From positions 16,297,263 to 16,361,262 of the forward strand of contig NC_134028.1 of the NCBI RefSeq assembly GCF_964204645.1: a stretch of 64,000 bases of DNA. The letters run 5' to 3'. The notes under the pieces are model-generated. The model searched no databases. It was not told the DNA's origin and was given only the letters and a program-made list of their open reading frames with translations. This document shows positions 34,297-45,500 of the stretch, in pieces. The first letter of the stretch is position 1. Every line of letters begins with the position of its first letter. The position numbers and the translations under genes are program-made. Origin of the DNA: Tubulanus polymorphus (Eukaryota; Nemertea; Palaeonemertea; Tubulaniformes; Tubulanidae).

Positions 34297-35684
34297 TTAA
34301 AATCTTAAATATAATATTCCTCCGATTACAATTCCTATACAAGTTAAAGCTAATTTAGCATTTTCATGGGATTTATTATCATCATTTAGTTTAATTATTT
34401 CATGTTGAATATTATCAGTTCTAATATTTTCTGATGTATTGTAATATTTTATTTTAGAATCATTATTTAATTTAATATTATTAGTTTTAGTTTCTGTTGA
34501 TTGAATATGTTTTTTATTTTTTTCACCTTCCATTAATTTTGGAGCAGTAATAATCTCTTTATTTATATCATTTAATCCAAATGAATTATTTATTGTTGCA
34601 GTTTTAATTAGATTATTGTAACCAATTATGTTTCCCATCTTTAATACTAAATCATTAGAAATAATAAATAGATTAGGGCCTATACAATAATTTAATCTAA
34701 TATGTGATTTATCTAAATAATTTTGATATCTTACAATGTTTTCTGGAATCGATCTATTTTTATCATTATGAATGGAATCTTCAAATAATACTTTGAATTG
34801 TTTCTGTGTATCAAATGATGTATTTAAATTTCCAATTATTGGGGATCTTGTTTCAACCTGTGATCCTAGAATACATATCAAATAAGTTCTAATAGATTTA
34901 TTTATTCTTTCTATACCTGATTTAGTAAAACCTTCATTATTTTCTAAAATGAAATAAACCCAACCATTATTGTTTTCTTGTTTTAAATGATCATAAAATT
35001 TCGGTAATTTATTGAAATTTAATGTTCCCAAATCCTTAGTTTCTATTTTACCATAACCTAATTTATTATTATAGATATTATTAAAACTATTAGATGGTAT
35101 GGGAAGTGCACAATATTCTGCAATCTTTTTAGGGCAAGGAAGTGATCTTATTGTTCCAATTTTTGTTCTAAAATCAGAATATTTATATCTATATTAAATT
35201 CATTACAAATTTTATAAAACTTTGATAAATTAATATTATTATCTAATTCTTTAAAATATCTAGATCCTGGCAAAGCGCACTCTAATTCATTTAATATTAT
35301 TCTGATTTGAAAGGTTGTATGAAATCTAAATAAACTTTAAATTAATTTATATTTAGAATTATTCAAATGATCATTCCAACTAATTCCACAACCTGTTGTT
35401 GCACAATAAACAGCAAAATTTAATTGGTTCTGCCAATACTTCATATTAGATTTTAATAACCATTGTTTTTCATCTTTCAACTTTTTATAATTAATTAAAT
35501 AGACATGAAATATATTTTCCATCTTTGCATTAAAATTATTAGTTTCAGTAACATAAATTTCTAAATTAGTTAATGAATCTAAAACTTCATTTCTATATGT
35601 AATATCTTTATTAAAATCTATTGCTGGAATATTATATTTAATTGATTTATTATATTGGAAAGCTTTTGGAAAACTATCTGCCAT
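34297..35684 (-). pseudogene. Conserved Polinton protein with C-terminal anchor, broken
   Basis: About 460 codons in several frames. ATG at 35684 (MADSFPKAFQYN), then NQLNFAVYCATTGCGISWND, a break near 35337, then IILNELECALPGSRYF in a second frame. A further break near 35160-35035 is followed by the open part from 35031: GWVYFILENNEGF, SQVETRSPI, LNYCIGPNLFIISND, then an Asn/Lys-rich linker and a C-terminal hydrophobic anchor (LALTCIGIVIGGILYL). The TTGCGIS and LPGS blocks are conserved in the fragment copy. I take it for a conserved Polinton structural or PY-like protein; not certain. Confidence 0.55.
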
Positions 35685-35699
35685 TTATATAATTAAAAA

Positions 35700-36138
35700 A
35701 TTGATAATTTATTAATTCTTTTAATAATTTTTTTATCTTGTTCTTCAACTGTTATATGGCCATTTAAACTTATTATATAATCTAGTGTATTTTTTAATTT
35801 ATTAATTTCTTTTATATTAGTTTTAATTTTTCTTTATTACTTTTTATATTCAATTTTGAACTTATACCAGTTAAAACACTTGAACTTAATCCTAATACAC
35901 CAATTGATATAGCTAAAGGTGTTAATGGACTGAATATTGCAAAAAATGTTATTACAGAACTAATTGTAACCGAACCACTGATAATAAGATCATATATAAT
36001 TTTAGATTTTAAATATTTTTTCTTTTTTATCTTTAAGTCACTTTCAAATTCTAATATTTGTTTTTCTAAATATGTTTTTAATTTAGTTTTATTTATATCA
36101 TGAGGAATAATATCAATATTATCAACTTTATCATCCAT
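35700..36138 (-). pseudogene. Small hydrophobic Polinton protein, tail frameshifted
   Basis: ATG at 36138. A charged amphipathic N-terminus (KLKTYLEKQILEFESDLKIKKK) leads to a long hydrophobic region with two spans (LIISGSVTISSVITFFAIF, LAISIGVLGLSSSVLTGI). At about 35815 the frame ends; the rest of the tail, including IISLNGHITVEEQD, continues in another frame to about 35700, as in the fragment copy where it is fused in frame. Likely a membrane-active accessory protein; function unknown. Confidence 0.5.
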
Positions 36139-36159
36139 TTATTTAGCAAAAAAAAATTA

Positions 36160-36582
36160 CTAATTAGTAAACTTATAAGCAACAAATATAACAATAACAG
36201 TTCCACCTAAAATCCATATTATTTCATATTTCTGTTGTTCTTTACTTGGGGTATAATAATCTGATAATTTAGGTTTGTATAGATGTAATTTTTCTTTATT
36301 GGTTACCGCGTTATATAAACTCATTGCATCATCAACTGATTGAAAATCTCTATGTGAAATCTTCTGACCATATAATTCTTTGTTAATATAATCCATATAG
36401 TTTTGCCTCTTTTCTCTATATTCTTCTGCTGCTTTATTGTATTTCTCTAGTGCTAAGTTATGTCTTCTTTGTTCTCCTAATGAACTATTTTTATCAATAT
36501 GCTTAAATAAATAACCACCACCAGTAAATGCGAAAGCGTTAACGATTGCCGATCCTATAATAGTTATAATTGCAGAAGCCAT
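36160..36582 (-). CDS. Conserved Polinton membrane protein, 140 residues
   Basis: Intact. N-terminal hydrophobic, Gly/Ala-rich segment (IITIIGSAIVNAFAFTGGGYLF), then a basic/charged helix (EQRRHNLALEKYNKAAEEYREKR), a conserved-looking DFQSVDDAMSLY block, and a C-terminal span (IIWILGGTVIVIFVAYKF). The RRH-LA-EK-x-AA pattern followed by F-VD-AM recurs in Polinton-like elements of cnidarians and other invertebrates as I remember it. Role unknown; two spans suggest a virion or vesicle membrane protein. Confidence 0.65.
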   Translation of the reverse strand: MASAIITIIGSAIVNAFAFTGGGYLFKHIDKNSSLGEQRRHNLALEKYNKAAEEYREKRQNYMDYINKELYGQKISHRDFQSVDDAMSLYNAVTNKEKLHLYKPKLSDYYTPSKEQQKYEIIWILGGTVIVIFVAYKFTN

Positions 36583-36606
36583 TTATTTAGCAAAAAAATT
36601 ATGCAT

Positions 36607-36828
36607 TTATATGGGAGGAATATATTTTTGTTTTTCCAAATAATCAATAGTTAAATTAGATAAAGTAACTGCTAATGTTAATTTTAAAATATCATTTATA
36701 TCAAATCTATCAACATTAACACTTCCCATTTTGAATACTTTTTTTAATACCATTGAATAACCAACAGTTCCAACTGATAGTAATGCTCCATTATATAATC
36801 CAGTTATTATCCACTTATTATCACTCAT
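36607..36828 (-). CDS. Small conserved membrane protein, 73 residues
   Basis: Intact frame with ATG at 36828 in the usual ATAAATGA context. Hydrophobic, Gly-rich segment at residues 8-27 (TGLYNGALLSVGTVGYSMVL) and a second at residues 47-62 (ILKLTLAVTLSNLTID). It directly precedes the 140-residue membrane protein and follows the 118-residue gene with a one-base gap, so they form one tight gene string. No function known. Confidence 0.6.
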   Translation of the reverse strand: MSDNKWIITGLYNGALLSVGTVGYSMVLKKVFKMGSVNVDRFDINDILKLTLAVTLSNLTIDYLEKQKYIPPI

Positions 36829-37185
36829 TTATTTATCAAAAAAATTACTATCATCAAAATATTTAGTTAACTTATTTATGATTAATTCAACATTTATTTC
36901 ATTACTAGTTTCAATTGTATATATTTCAATTATTATTTTTTTAATATCATCTATAATAAAATCTTCATCTAATTCATAAAATCTTAAAGATTCTCTAAAT
37001 AAATTAGTAATCTTTTCTACATTTAAAGTTTCTTTATCTATTGTTGTTCCATACTCAAATGTTGTTTCATTAGAAAATGCAATATTTTTAATATGTGTAA
37101 TTACATCATTAATGTTAAATTTCATTTCTTTCTCATGTTTAAAATCAAACCCAAAACATATACTCGGTCCAACAGTTATATTCAT
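36829..37185 (-). CDS. Uncharacterised 118-residue protein
   Basis: Intact frame between the penton-like gene and the small membrane protein, with gaps of 16 bases and zero bases. It is acidic, predicted helical in its second half (TNLFRESLRFYELDEDFIIDDIKKIIIEIY), with no hydrophobic span and no motif I recognise. Its conserved position in the string suggests a real Polinton gene, but nothing else supports a role. Confidence 0.5.
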   Translation of the reverse strand: MNITVGPSICFGFDFKHEKEMKFNINDVITHIKNIAFSNETTFEYGTTIDKETLNVEKITNLFRESLRFYELDEDFIIDDIKKIIIEIYTIETSNEINVELIINKLTKYFDDSNFFDK

Positions 37186-37201
37186 TTATATAGTGAAAAA
37201 A

Positions 37202-37957
37202 TTACTCTCTACATCTTATAACTAATTCATATATCACAGGAAAGTTATTCAAATCAATTAAATAACCATTATGATTTCTTATTTCTAATTTGAAATTATT
37301 GAAATGTGGAATGCAAGGTTTAAAATCACATTCTGTTAAATTATAATTTATTTGAGTTCCAAATTGTTTGACGTTTTTTAATGGTAAAATATTTAGTATA
37401 CTAGAACTACAAATTGTTTCTTTAGTAGCTTCGAAAGTTTTTGTAGGCTCGATTAAATTGCAATAAATATAAAAGTGTGTAAAAGGTATTATATTTGAGC
37501 TGCCTTCTGCGTTTCCAGTAACTCTAAGCGGTTTAATTCCTAACATTTTAGCCAGTGGTTTGTTTACCATAAATTTATGTTGTTCATTAGATATCTTTAT
37601 TCTAATTTTATTAGTACTATCAATTTTATTAAATTTAATTTCAAATACAGAAGTACCCCCGATCTTCAACCGAGCTCTTCTATTAATTTCCTGCGCTAAT
37701 GATTCTAAATTATATAATCCTGGTTTTAAAAATATATGAAACCATTTATCTTTATTTCTCATATAAATCATAAACCCTCTATGTTCAAAAGTTTTATCCG
37801 ATATATTATAAATTGAGTTACATAAACTTATATTTACTAATTTTAAATCAACACAATTTTTATATTCTCTATCTAATTGTACTAGTAAATTATGAGATTT
37901 ATAATTTGTAAGTCTTCTAGAATCTACAAATATTCTGTATTCTTTTAATTCCGCCAT
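37202..37957 (-). CDS. Polinton penton-like minor capsid protein
   Basis: Intact, 251 codons. N-terminus EYRIFVDSRRL, then the characteristic LVQLDREY...VDLKLVNISLCNSIYNIS block, a beta-strand-rich body with LKPGLYNLESLAQEIN and the segment NEQHKFMVNKPLAKMLGI, then IYCNLIEP and a C-terminal PVIYELVIRCRE. This order (V-L-L-S-NS-YNI, then a GxY-block, then ALxxxLG-like turn) is that of the minor capsid (penton) proteins of Polintons, which fold as a single jelly roll and cap the capsid vertices. It is the one structural gene here without a visible break. Confidence 0.75.
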   Translation of the reverse strand: MAELKEYRIFVDSRRLTNYKSHNLLVQLDREYKNCVDLKLVNISLCNSIYNISDKTFEHRGFMIYMRNKDKWFHIFLKPGLYNLESLAQEINRRARLKIGGTSVFEIKFNKIDSTNKIRIKISNEQHKFMVNKPLAKMLGIKPLRVTGNAEGSSNIIPFTHFYIYCNLIEPTKTFEATKETICSSSILNILPLKNVKQFGTQINYNLTECDFKPCIPHFNNFKLEIRNHNGYLIDLNNFPVIYELVIRCRE

Positions 37958-37975
37958 TTATTTTACATATTTTCT

Positions 37976-38328
37976 TATTCGAAATCTATTTCATGGTGCC
38001 CTTTTTCATTCTTACCTTTGTATACGAAATATAAATCTCCAGAACATAATTCTTCTTAGTCTTCACTTGATAATCTATGAAATCTATCCGGTAAATATGT
38101 TCTGAATTTATATGTATTTCCTTTTAATCCTTCATATTCTAAGTGTATAACTAATTTATCTCCATATTTGTTAGTAACTGTATCAATATTTGTAAATAGA
38201 TATTTCTTATGGATTGTTAATTCTTTTAACTTCTTAAATTTATAATCTACTGATTTGACATTTGATGTATCTTTTATTCTATCTAGAAATAATTTGTTGT
38301 TCTCACTGTTTGCTTGTTTACTCTCCAT
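37976..38328 (-). pseudogene. OB-like small conserved protein, one nonsense codon
   Basis: ATG at 38328. The sequence KFKKLKELTIHKKYLFTNID, TKYGDKLVIHLEYEG and RTYLPDRFHRLSSED has the spacing of a short beta-barrel (OB-like) protein often found beside Polinton polymerases. TAA at 38056-38058 truncates it after 90 codons. Reading on in frame gives LYFVYKGKNEKGHHEIDF to a stop at 37976, which fits the family's usual C-terminus as I recall it. It could bind single-stranded DNA during replication; this is inference. Confidence 0.6.
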
Positions 38329-38357
38329 TTATAATACATATTTTTATCAAAATTTGA

Positions 38358-41300
38358 TTAACACGTTAGAATTCTTTTCATTATCTCGTTCTCTTTTGTT
38401 TCTTCTCTTTTAAATTTTAAGTATTCATCTAAATTACAACCATAAGCAACTGTATGAATTCCATCATCTAATATATATCTTTTATCATCAAATGGGTTTA
38501 GACTTATCTTTTCAATTTCTTCAATAAATATTTCATGATCTTCAGATCTTAAACATTTCATCTTATGTTTTCTAACTTCTTCATTGAATATACAATTGAT
38601 GTAATCTTTGAAATAAATATTCTTTTCTACTACACTTTTGGTTATTCCTTTTAACTTTTTAGCTTCATGTTCTTTAGTTTTATATGAATACATTTTAGAT
38701 CTAATTCCTATGAACTCTATCATTTCTTCACCACCTAATTCATCTTTGAATTTACCGGGAACTTTTTTATTATCATCGCTAAACAATTCATGATCTTAAG
38801 GATAGTTACTGAAATCAAAATGATGTTTTAATGTTTTTAAATCATCAGTTATGTTATCAGTTTGTATCTTTAATATGTAAGAATCGGTATCAAAATATAA
38901 TATTTCTATATGTTTTTCTCCAAAAAGTGGTTGTAATACATTATAATAGAATTCATACATTAGTAATTTTGATAATTCTAAAACTGATGCTCCAACATAA
39001 ATTGGTTTATTAAATTTCATAGAAGTTCTTCTCATCTTAACTGCAGCTAAATTTTCATCAAATATTCTGCTACCAATGAACTTAGGATATGTTTGTAAAT
39101 GCCTAATTCTTTTACCATTACTGACTAACTCAATATCATTTCTATTTCTAATATTTTCACAAGTATTACCATAGAATGCATTATTCATTGACTTGAAGAA
39201 ATCTTTCTCGAAATCAGTTTTAGCTTCAGTTCTCTGTTTGGTGTTAAAATCTATATATTTTTCTAACCACTTAGATTGACTGAATGAAATAAATCTATGT
39301 ACTTTTTTAGAATCATTCCTTCTTTTAGATAAAACTTTAACATTCTATAATGTACTACATAATTATATTTATCTTCCTGAGTTACCATTAACTTTTCTGT
39401 ATGAATATTATTTTCGGGTTTAATTCTTTTTCGATAACTTGATAATTCTTCATGAGTTACAGTTTTATGTTCGGGACAGTAAGCTAGATTTCTAGATTTA
39501 AATTTAATATGTTCAGGATATTCTAAATCTACAACAAAGAAGTAATCAGTATCTGAATTATCTGCAATATCGAGAATTCTTTTCTTCCAATCAAATTTAT
39601 CATTATTTTCATTCTATAAAACTTCACTTATTTCAAATACTCCATAAGGTTGTGGTTCCATCATTGCCCAACCATACAAATAATTTGCATCTATATATAA
39701 TAACTTATATCCAGGGTTATCATTTACATTGAAATATCTATCGCCTAATACACCTGAAACTCCTCCTCTTATAGATTTTTCAAATAATAATAATAGATCT
39801 ATATTTGTTAACAAATCCATTTTTATATCTGTAAATTTTAATCCACAATCCCATGTTAAACCTGGGCTAGAAAAACAATGACAAGGATCAATATTGAAAT
39901 ATTTTAGGTTTACATCTCTAAACCTTTCGAATATATCGGTTAATAATAATAAATCTGATTTTAGATATAAATCTAATTGCCCATGATTTTCTATTTTGAA
40001 GTGATTCCAAATATTCAATGTTCTATTATAGACTTAATCTTTAACATATTCATTTTTTAATTCATCATAGAATTGTTCTTTTAATAATTCAGTTATATTA
40101 AAATCATTATGATTTTTATAGAAAGAATATGGAATTGCGCCTTTATATCTCATTAATTGAAAATCATCATTATTTGGGTAATATTCTTTTAATATTTTTA
40201 ATTCATCATCAACTAATGATTTTGATAAGTTATCTAATGAACTATTTAAAAATCTATATGAATCTATAAATCCTAGACACCCAAATTGGAATGATATATA
40301 ATTCTCAGATGTTTAAGCTAACATTCTAAATTTATAAGTTGGTATTTTATCTTTTGATCTATTTGAATTTAATTTTTCTATTTCATTATTAATTTCTTCA
40401 ATTTATGGCATAACTGTTTGATAAATAAATGAGCATCATATCCTGATAGATTATGAAATATAACTGATACAAAGTTAATTTTCATAGCTTGTAAGTTACA
40501 ATTCTCATGTGCAGCGCCTCTAAACTTTCCATTCAAATGATCATGGTCTCTTACTTTTTCATCTCTAAAATTAAATATCTTTTCACAATAATAACATTTA
40601 TCTGCAAACGCAAATTCTTCTTTATCTTCTTCTGTCATTATAATTTCTATATTTGTATTCAATAATTTACTAAATCTTATTTCATATTCAATTAATAAGT
40701 CACAAAAATGATTGATAACATTTTCATTTCATAATATTCACTTTCAATTAGTTCTGGATAATCAGATTCAATATATAACCCGAAAGCTGCAGCTGATTGA
40801 TGAATCTTTTTAACAGTATAATCTTGATCAGTTAGTTCTTTATTTAATGATTCAAAATCTCCATATATATAACAAATGGAACTTTATTTTTGTAATCATA
40901 TTTTTTGAATTCTAATATTTTATCCTTTTCATTTGGTAAAACTAATTTACAATAATCATGATTTTCACATAATTGTTTATGATTTAATAATGTACTTTCA
41001 TTACTGAATTAATGTAAACATTTTCTACATAGATATATTTTATTATGGTGATCACTTTCTGTTCTAAAGAATAAATCTATTTTTTTAATCCACATATAAT
41101 GATTCTCATAATATAATACATCTATAACATCGTTTGAATCATAATCTTTTGATAGATATAAAGGTTCTAATGTATAATGTTTTATATTGTTACCTTTTGT
41201 ATTTGGTAATTTGATTAAATCAAATACATTTATCTTTATATTATTATCTCTTTCTATTTTTGGGATGTTTTTAATTATAACAGGATACTTATCTATCTTG

Positions 41301-42330
41301 TAATTATTTTCAAATTGTTTATAATGAGTTAATCTAAAACTATGTTGTTTATAATCTTCAACTGGGTGTAAACAACTTATTATAGCCCATAGAAAACATT
41401 TATCATCTTCATTTTGTACATTTATTACAGCATTAGTTTTAAATGGTAGTTTAATATAACTCGATGCTTCAATATCTGGTTCTTTATAATATGATACATT
41501 ATTTTCATCAATTGGTTTTGATTTAGTTAATTTGGTTTTTTGACTTATTATATTTTGTGTTATAAACATGTAAAGTCATAAATATTATTTCATCAAATAT
41601 TAAACCAGATCCTTCAAAATATTTCTCTTCTATTTTAGTTTTTACTTCATTATAACATTTATCTAATTTATCATCTATATGTTGTTTAGATATAATATGT
41701 TGTGAATGAGAATTTATATTATATATTGGTTTATCTTCAGATTTTATAAACTTTACTTAAGAAGATATACTAATTTTAGGATATTCAACATCAGTTATTA
41801 TTTTTATTATTTCTTTCATATTTTCTAAATGTTTTTTATTTTCTTCTAATGTTTTTCCTTTATGAAATTTAAACTCAATAGCTGCTGGACCAATATCACT
41901 TTTAAATGCTTCGGTTATCTCTATATCGTTTTTATTATCTAATGAATTAATATATTTTCTTACATCTTCCATGTATGGTCTTTTATTGTTTAATTTATTT
42001 TTTTATGTTTTTAATTGTCTTCTGTTTCTTATCATTATCTTTATCAAAATAATCTTCACCTAAAATATCATTATTCTTATTTCTAATATGACTTTTAGAT
42101 TTTAAATGTTCTTTATAATATCTTTTATCACTGAATGATTGATTACATGTATCACATTTGTGTGTTTCTTTTTCATTCTTTAATTCATCTAATTTAGTTT
42201 CTAATATATCATCTTCATATTCTAGTTTCAATTTATTCTCTAAATGTGTTTTAGTTTTATTGTGTCTTGCTTTTTGGGATTTATCTATATTGATATTACA
42301 TGTTGGACAGTAGTACTTATTTGCTTTCAT
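38358..42330 (-). pseudogene. Protein-primed DNA polymerase B, multiply broken
   Basis: This is the replicative polymerase of the element, about 1,320 codons if continuous. In order it shows two N-terminal C2H2-like fingers (ATG 42330); DDKCFLWAIISCLHP near 41390; the DHDHLNGKFRGAAHENC exonuclease-region motif near 40550; YLKSDLLLLTDIFERFR near 39960; motif A as YIDANYLYGWAM near 39680; motif B as NNAFYGNTCENIRNR near 39170; motif C as YFDTDSYIL near 38890; and the C-terminal VPGKFKDELGG near 38740. Key acidic residues survive, but frame breaks occur near 42000, 41570, 40960, 40670 and 39400, with nonsense codons at 41757-41759, near 41007, 40372, 40030, 39612 and 38787. No functional polymerase could come from this copy. 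Confidence 0.85.
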
Positions 42331-42481
42331 TTTAATATCAAATTTTTTTAAAAATTGATTTTAGAAGTTCAATGATTTATATCATGTATTATTTCAATCA
42401 CATTTTACTAACACTTTTAATGTTTAAAAATCTAACTCATACAAATATAAATATTGAAATAATGTTGTAAATATATCTATC

Positions 42482-42829
42482 TATATATTCTATAAGAGCT
42501 TACACTTTTATATTGAATAATCTGTCAATTTAAATGTTATTCATGTTTATGATTATTTTAAGAGTAATAGGGGTAATAGGCTTTCAGGTTAAAGGTTGAA
42601 CGGGCGGGTGAGTAAAAAATGAAAAACATGAAAATAATTACAATTTCTACTTGAATTAGGAGTGAAACTCATAAGAATGAAAAATAAATTCGAGTGTGTG
42701 AGAATTTATTTTTCATTTTTATGAGTTTCGCGAGTAATTCAAGTAGAAATTGTAATTATTTTCATGTTTTTCATTTTTACGAGCTCGACCGTTTAACCTT
42801 TGGCTTGAAAGCCTATTACCCCTATTACT
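42482..42829. repeat. Right TIR with palindromic terminus
   Basis: Inverse of the left TIR. The palindrome occupies 42563-42829. Arm asymmetries (for example the CGGGCGGGTGAG side towards the interior) are the same at both ends, so the two ends are not in flip/flop opposite orientations. Confidence 0.9.
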
Positions 42830-42835
42830 AAAATC
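42830..42835. repeat. Right 6-bp target-site duplication AAAATC
   Basis: Follows ...CCCCTATTACT at 42829 and matches 24617-24622 exactly. Confidence 0.92.
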
Positions 42836-43975
42836 TATATATTTTTCTAACCATTTCGATTGATTAAATTCAAATAAATCTATGAACTTTTTAAAACTCC
42901 ATTTGCTGATATTAATACTAACATTCTAACATTCTGTAATGAACAATATGATTATATTTATTATTTTGTGTGAATAGTAAATTTTCTGTAAAAACGTGAA
43001 CTTTTGATATTTTTCTGATATTCGCTATAACTATCATCTAGGTAATATATCGGGACAATATGGTAGATTTTTAGATTTAAATTTTATTTCATCATGATAT
43101 TCTATATCAACTTAAAAGACATAACCAATTGGAGCGTGGTCTTTTAATTGCGCCTTCCCAATCGGTTTTATCATCATTTTCAACTTCTGTTAATATGAAA
43201 TCTTTTTTGGTTGATAATGCATCATTGCCCAACCATATAAATTATATGCATCAATCTATAATACTTTATATTCATCATTTGCTTTATAATGTCTATCTCG
43301 CATAACACCACTAATTCCACCACGAATCGATATTTCTAATAATAAAACCATATCGGGATCTTTTAATAGATCTTATTCTACATTTGTATATTTCAAACTA
43401 CATTGCCAGGCAAAACCAATACTTGAATAACAATAAAAAGGATTAACAAAAATGATTTATTATAACTTCTCTAAATTTTTTAAACATATCTTCCAGAATA
43501 ACTACATCCGATCTTAAATATCAATCAACTAATTCAACATGATTTTCCATTTCAAAATGATCCCAAATATGTAATGTTCTATTAAAAACTTCACGTTTTA
43601 CATATTCATCTTTTGATTGATTCTAAATTGTTCTTTTAATAATTCTGTTACTTAAAAAAATCATCATGTGTTTCATAAAATGAATAAGGAATTGCACCTT
43701 CATGTCTTAATAATTTAAAATCTTGTTCATTTGGTTTATAATATCGTAATATTATAAAATCATTATAAACAAAATTCTAAAAGAATCTAAAAAAATCTAA
43801 AACAACCAAATTTATACGAAATGTTATTTTCAGATGTTTTTGCTAATAATTTGAAATCATTTTTTCATCATTATAGCGTTGTATTCTTCTATTTCTTGGT
43901 TAATCACACCTAATATTCCGGATAATTGTTTTATGAATAAACGAGTATCATATCATCATAACTCATGAACAATTT
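42836..43975 (-). pseudogene. Older Polinton polymerase B, N-terminal part (right flank)
   Basis: This continues the relic at 23885-24616. Its first bases after the target duplication (TATATATTTTTCTAACCA) match the polymerase of the complete element at about 39255-39272. Further right it parallels 39300-40440: the region coding for IDANYLYGWAMM appears near 43240 in decayed form, and the FIKQL-type block lies near 43930. Many stops and shifts. Together the two halves are one gene split by the 18.2-kb insertion. Confidence 0.7.
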
Positions 43976-44213
43976 CGAATTCAAGATGGCTGACATTGAT
44001 CACATGACCTGAAAGCACCGATCTGAACCGAGGAAAATTATTCTTATTCTTCTGTGTATATTTATTCTGTTATCCAGGTATATTTATTCTATTATTCTAT
44101 GTAGCCCTAATTCATCTTTAGTGTATAGTTTGTTCATTTGGGCTGACTAGTTTCTGAGTAATGCTTAGTTAACTGGAGACACGAGTTTCACCAAAAAATC
44201 GTCTCAGTAAATT

Positions 44214-44906
44214 TCAATACTGGCCATTTAAAATGTCACCTTTTGCCTGAAGAAAGTTTAAATCCATCCAATGTTTAAGTTCAGTATAGCAAAGTTGGAG
44301 TGTATTTTTGGACACCAATTCGTTAACTTTTGGTTTTATCCTGATATACAATTGTGAATCATCTGCATAAAAATGAAAATCTAAATTGAATTTCCTTATG
44401 ATATCGACAATAGGAAGAACGTAAATGGCGTACAGCAGTGCACCTAAAACAGACCCCTGCGGTACACCAAATTTGAGTAAACATGGTTCAGACTTAGAGT
44501 CGCCTATACAAACAGTTTGATAGCGATCAGTAAGGTAAGATTCTAACCATTGGTAGCAAGTACCTGACAGACCAATTCGGTGTTTAACACGAGCGAGTAG
44601 AGTATCGTGGTCAATAGTGTCGAAGGCGGCGCTCAAATCGGGCATAACCAGCCCAACTACCATACCCTGGTCAATTGACATCAAGATATCATTCTGAACA
44701 CGTACAAGAGCAGACTCTGTACTACAACCTGACTTATAAGCCGACTGGTAAACCTCATGTAAACCATTATTTTGAAGATGTTGATTAAGCTGATAAGCTA
44801 CTACTCGCTCCATTACTTTTGATATGAAATGCAGAGTAGACACTGGTCGGTAATTCTTGAGACATTCAACATCAAGACTAGGTTTTTTTTAAAAGTGGAT
44901 GAATAT
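44214..44906 (-). pseudogene. CR1-like reverse transcriptase, partial
   Basis: The fingers-palm region is seen on the minus strand: CLKNYRPVSTLHFISKVME, HQSAYKSG-like VYQSAYKSGCSTE, LPDLSAAFDTIDHD near 44650, GVPQGSVLGALLYAIYV near 44450, and the active-site loop FYADDSQLYI near 44360, which is intact. It stops at 44214 soon after the thumb begins (TELKHWMDLNFLQ), so the C-terminal part is lost. Motif A reads with Pro where Leu is common (VMPDLSAAFD). Upstream, the frame breaks at a T-run near 44881-44889. Confidence 0.75.
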
Positions 44907-44967
44907 ATGCAACTTTATAAGAGTCTGGAAAAACACCGGACTCGAGACATTTGTTAATCATAACAGT

Positions 44968-45500
44968 AAACAAGAAAACTTTAACTTTAATAAATTATTT
45001 GACGCCTGCGAAAAAATGTAGAATTTCTGGGAGCTTATGTGGAATTGCAAATTTGAAATCGAAGTTTTAAGAAATTTGGGGAATTATGAGATTTGGCGAT
45101 TGGGTAGATGATACAGTCTTCAACTGGTCTAATTTAAAATTGTCAACTTGTGACCGACTTCGATTCACTTTTGCCTCTAAGCTGGTCTGCAACTTCATTG
45201 CCTCCATGGTTGAAGAAAGAGTTATTTGGATGTTTGCTTCATCATGACGTTGAGCATATCGTGTAGCCAGCCGGCCCGGTCCCGGGGCCCGGTTTGGCTG
45301 TCACTCGATATCCTAGACTTGAGTCTGGGTTGAAGTAGACATTGTCATTTAAAGAACTAATTCATGTTATTCTGTATGAATTAACCGTGTGTCTTGTATT
45401 TTGTATTTTCTTATTTTAAGATTTGTAAGTTTTTTAAATTTTATCCCGGAATTTCAATGTAAAAAGGATCAATAAAGTATTGAATTGAATTGTCACCTTA
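44968..45500 (+). mobile_element. 3' tail of a truncated retroposon
   Basis: At 45468-45493 the plus strand reads GGATCAATAAAGTATTGAATTGAATTG, a polyadenylation signal followed by a short TTGAA-type tail, typical for the 3' end of a 5'-truncated non-LTR copy. The sequence before it shows no open frame. The left limit is where similarity to the CR1-like element stops, about 44968. Confidence 0.5.

Larger units (their letters stand above)
24623..42829 (-). mobile_element. Complete Polinton/Maverick, 18.2 kb
   Basis: The element starts AG (24623) and ends CT (42829), has terminal inverted repeats of about 348 bp that differ at roughly eight positions by eye, and is bordered by identical 6-bp duplications AAAATC. 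Size, AG termini, 6-bp target duplication, retroviral-type integrase, protein-primed polymerase B, packaging ATPase and capsid genes together define a Polinton. Nearly all genes are on the minus strand, tightly packed, each usually opening with ATG right after an ATAAATGA-like spacer. Many genes carry nonsense codons or shifts. No adenovirus-type cysteine protease was recognised. Confidence 0.93.

Noticed and set aside
24623-42829. Free-living adintovirus or other virus genome instead of an inserted element
   Set aside because: Exact 6-bp duplications, insertion into a relic gene and widespread nonsense codons show a genomic, decayed insertion; the gene set alone would not separate the two.
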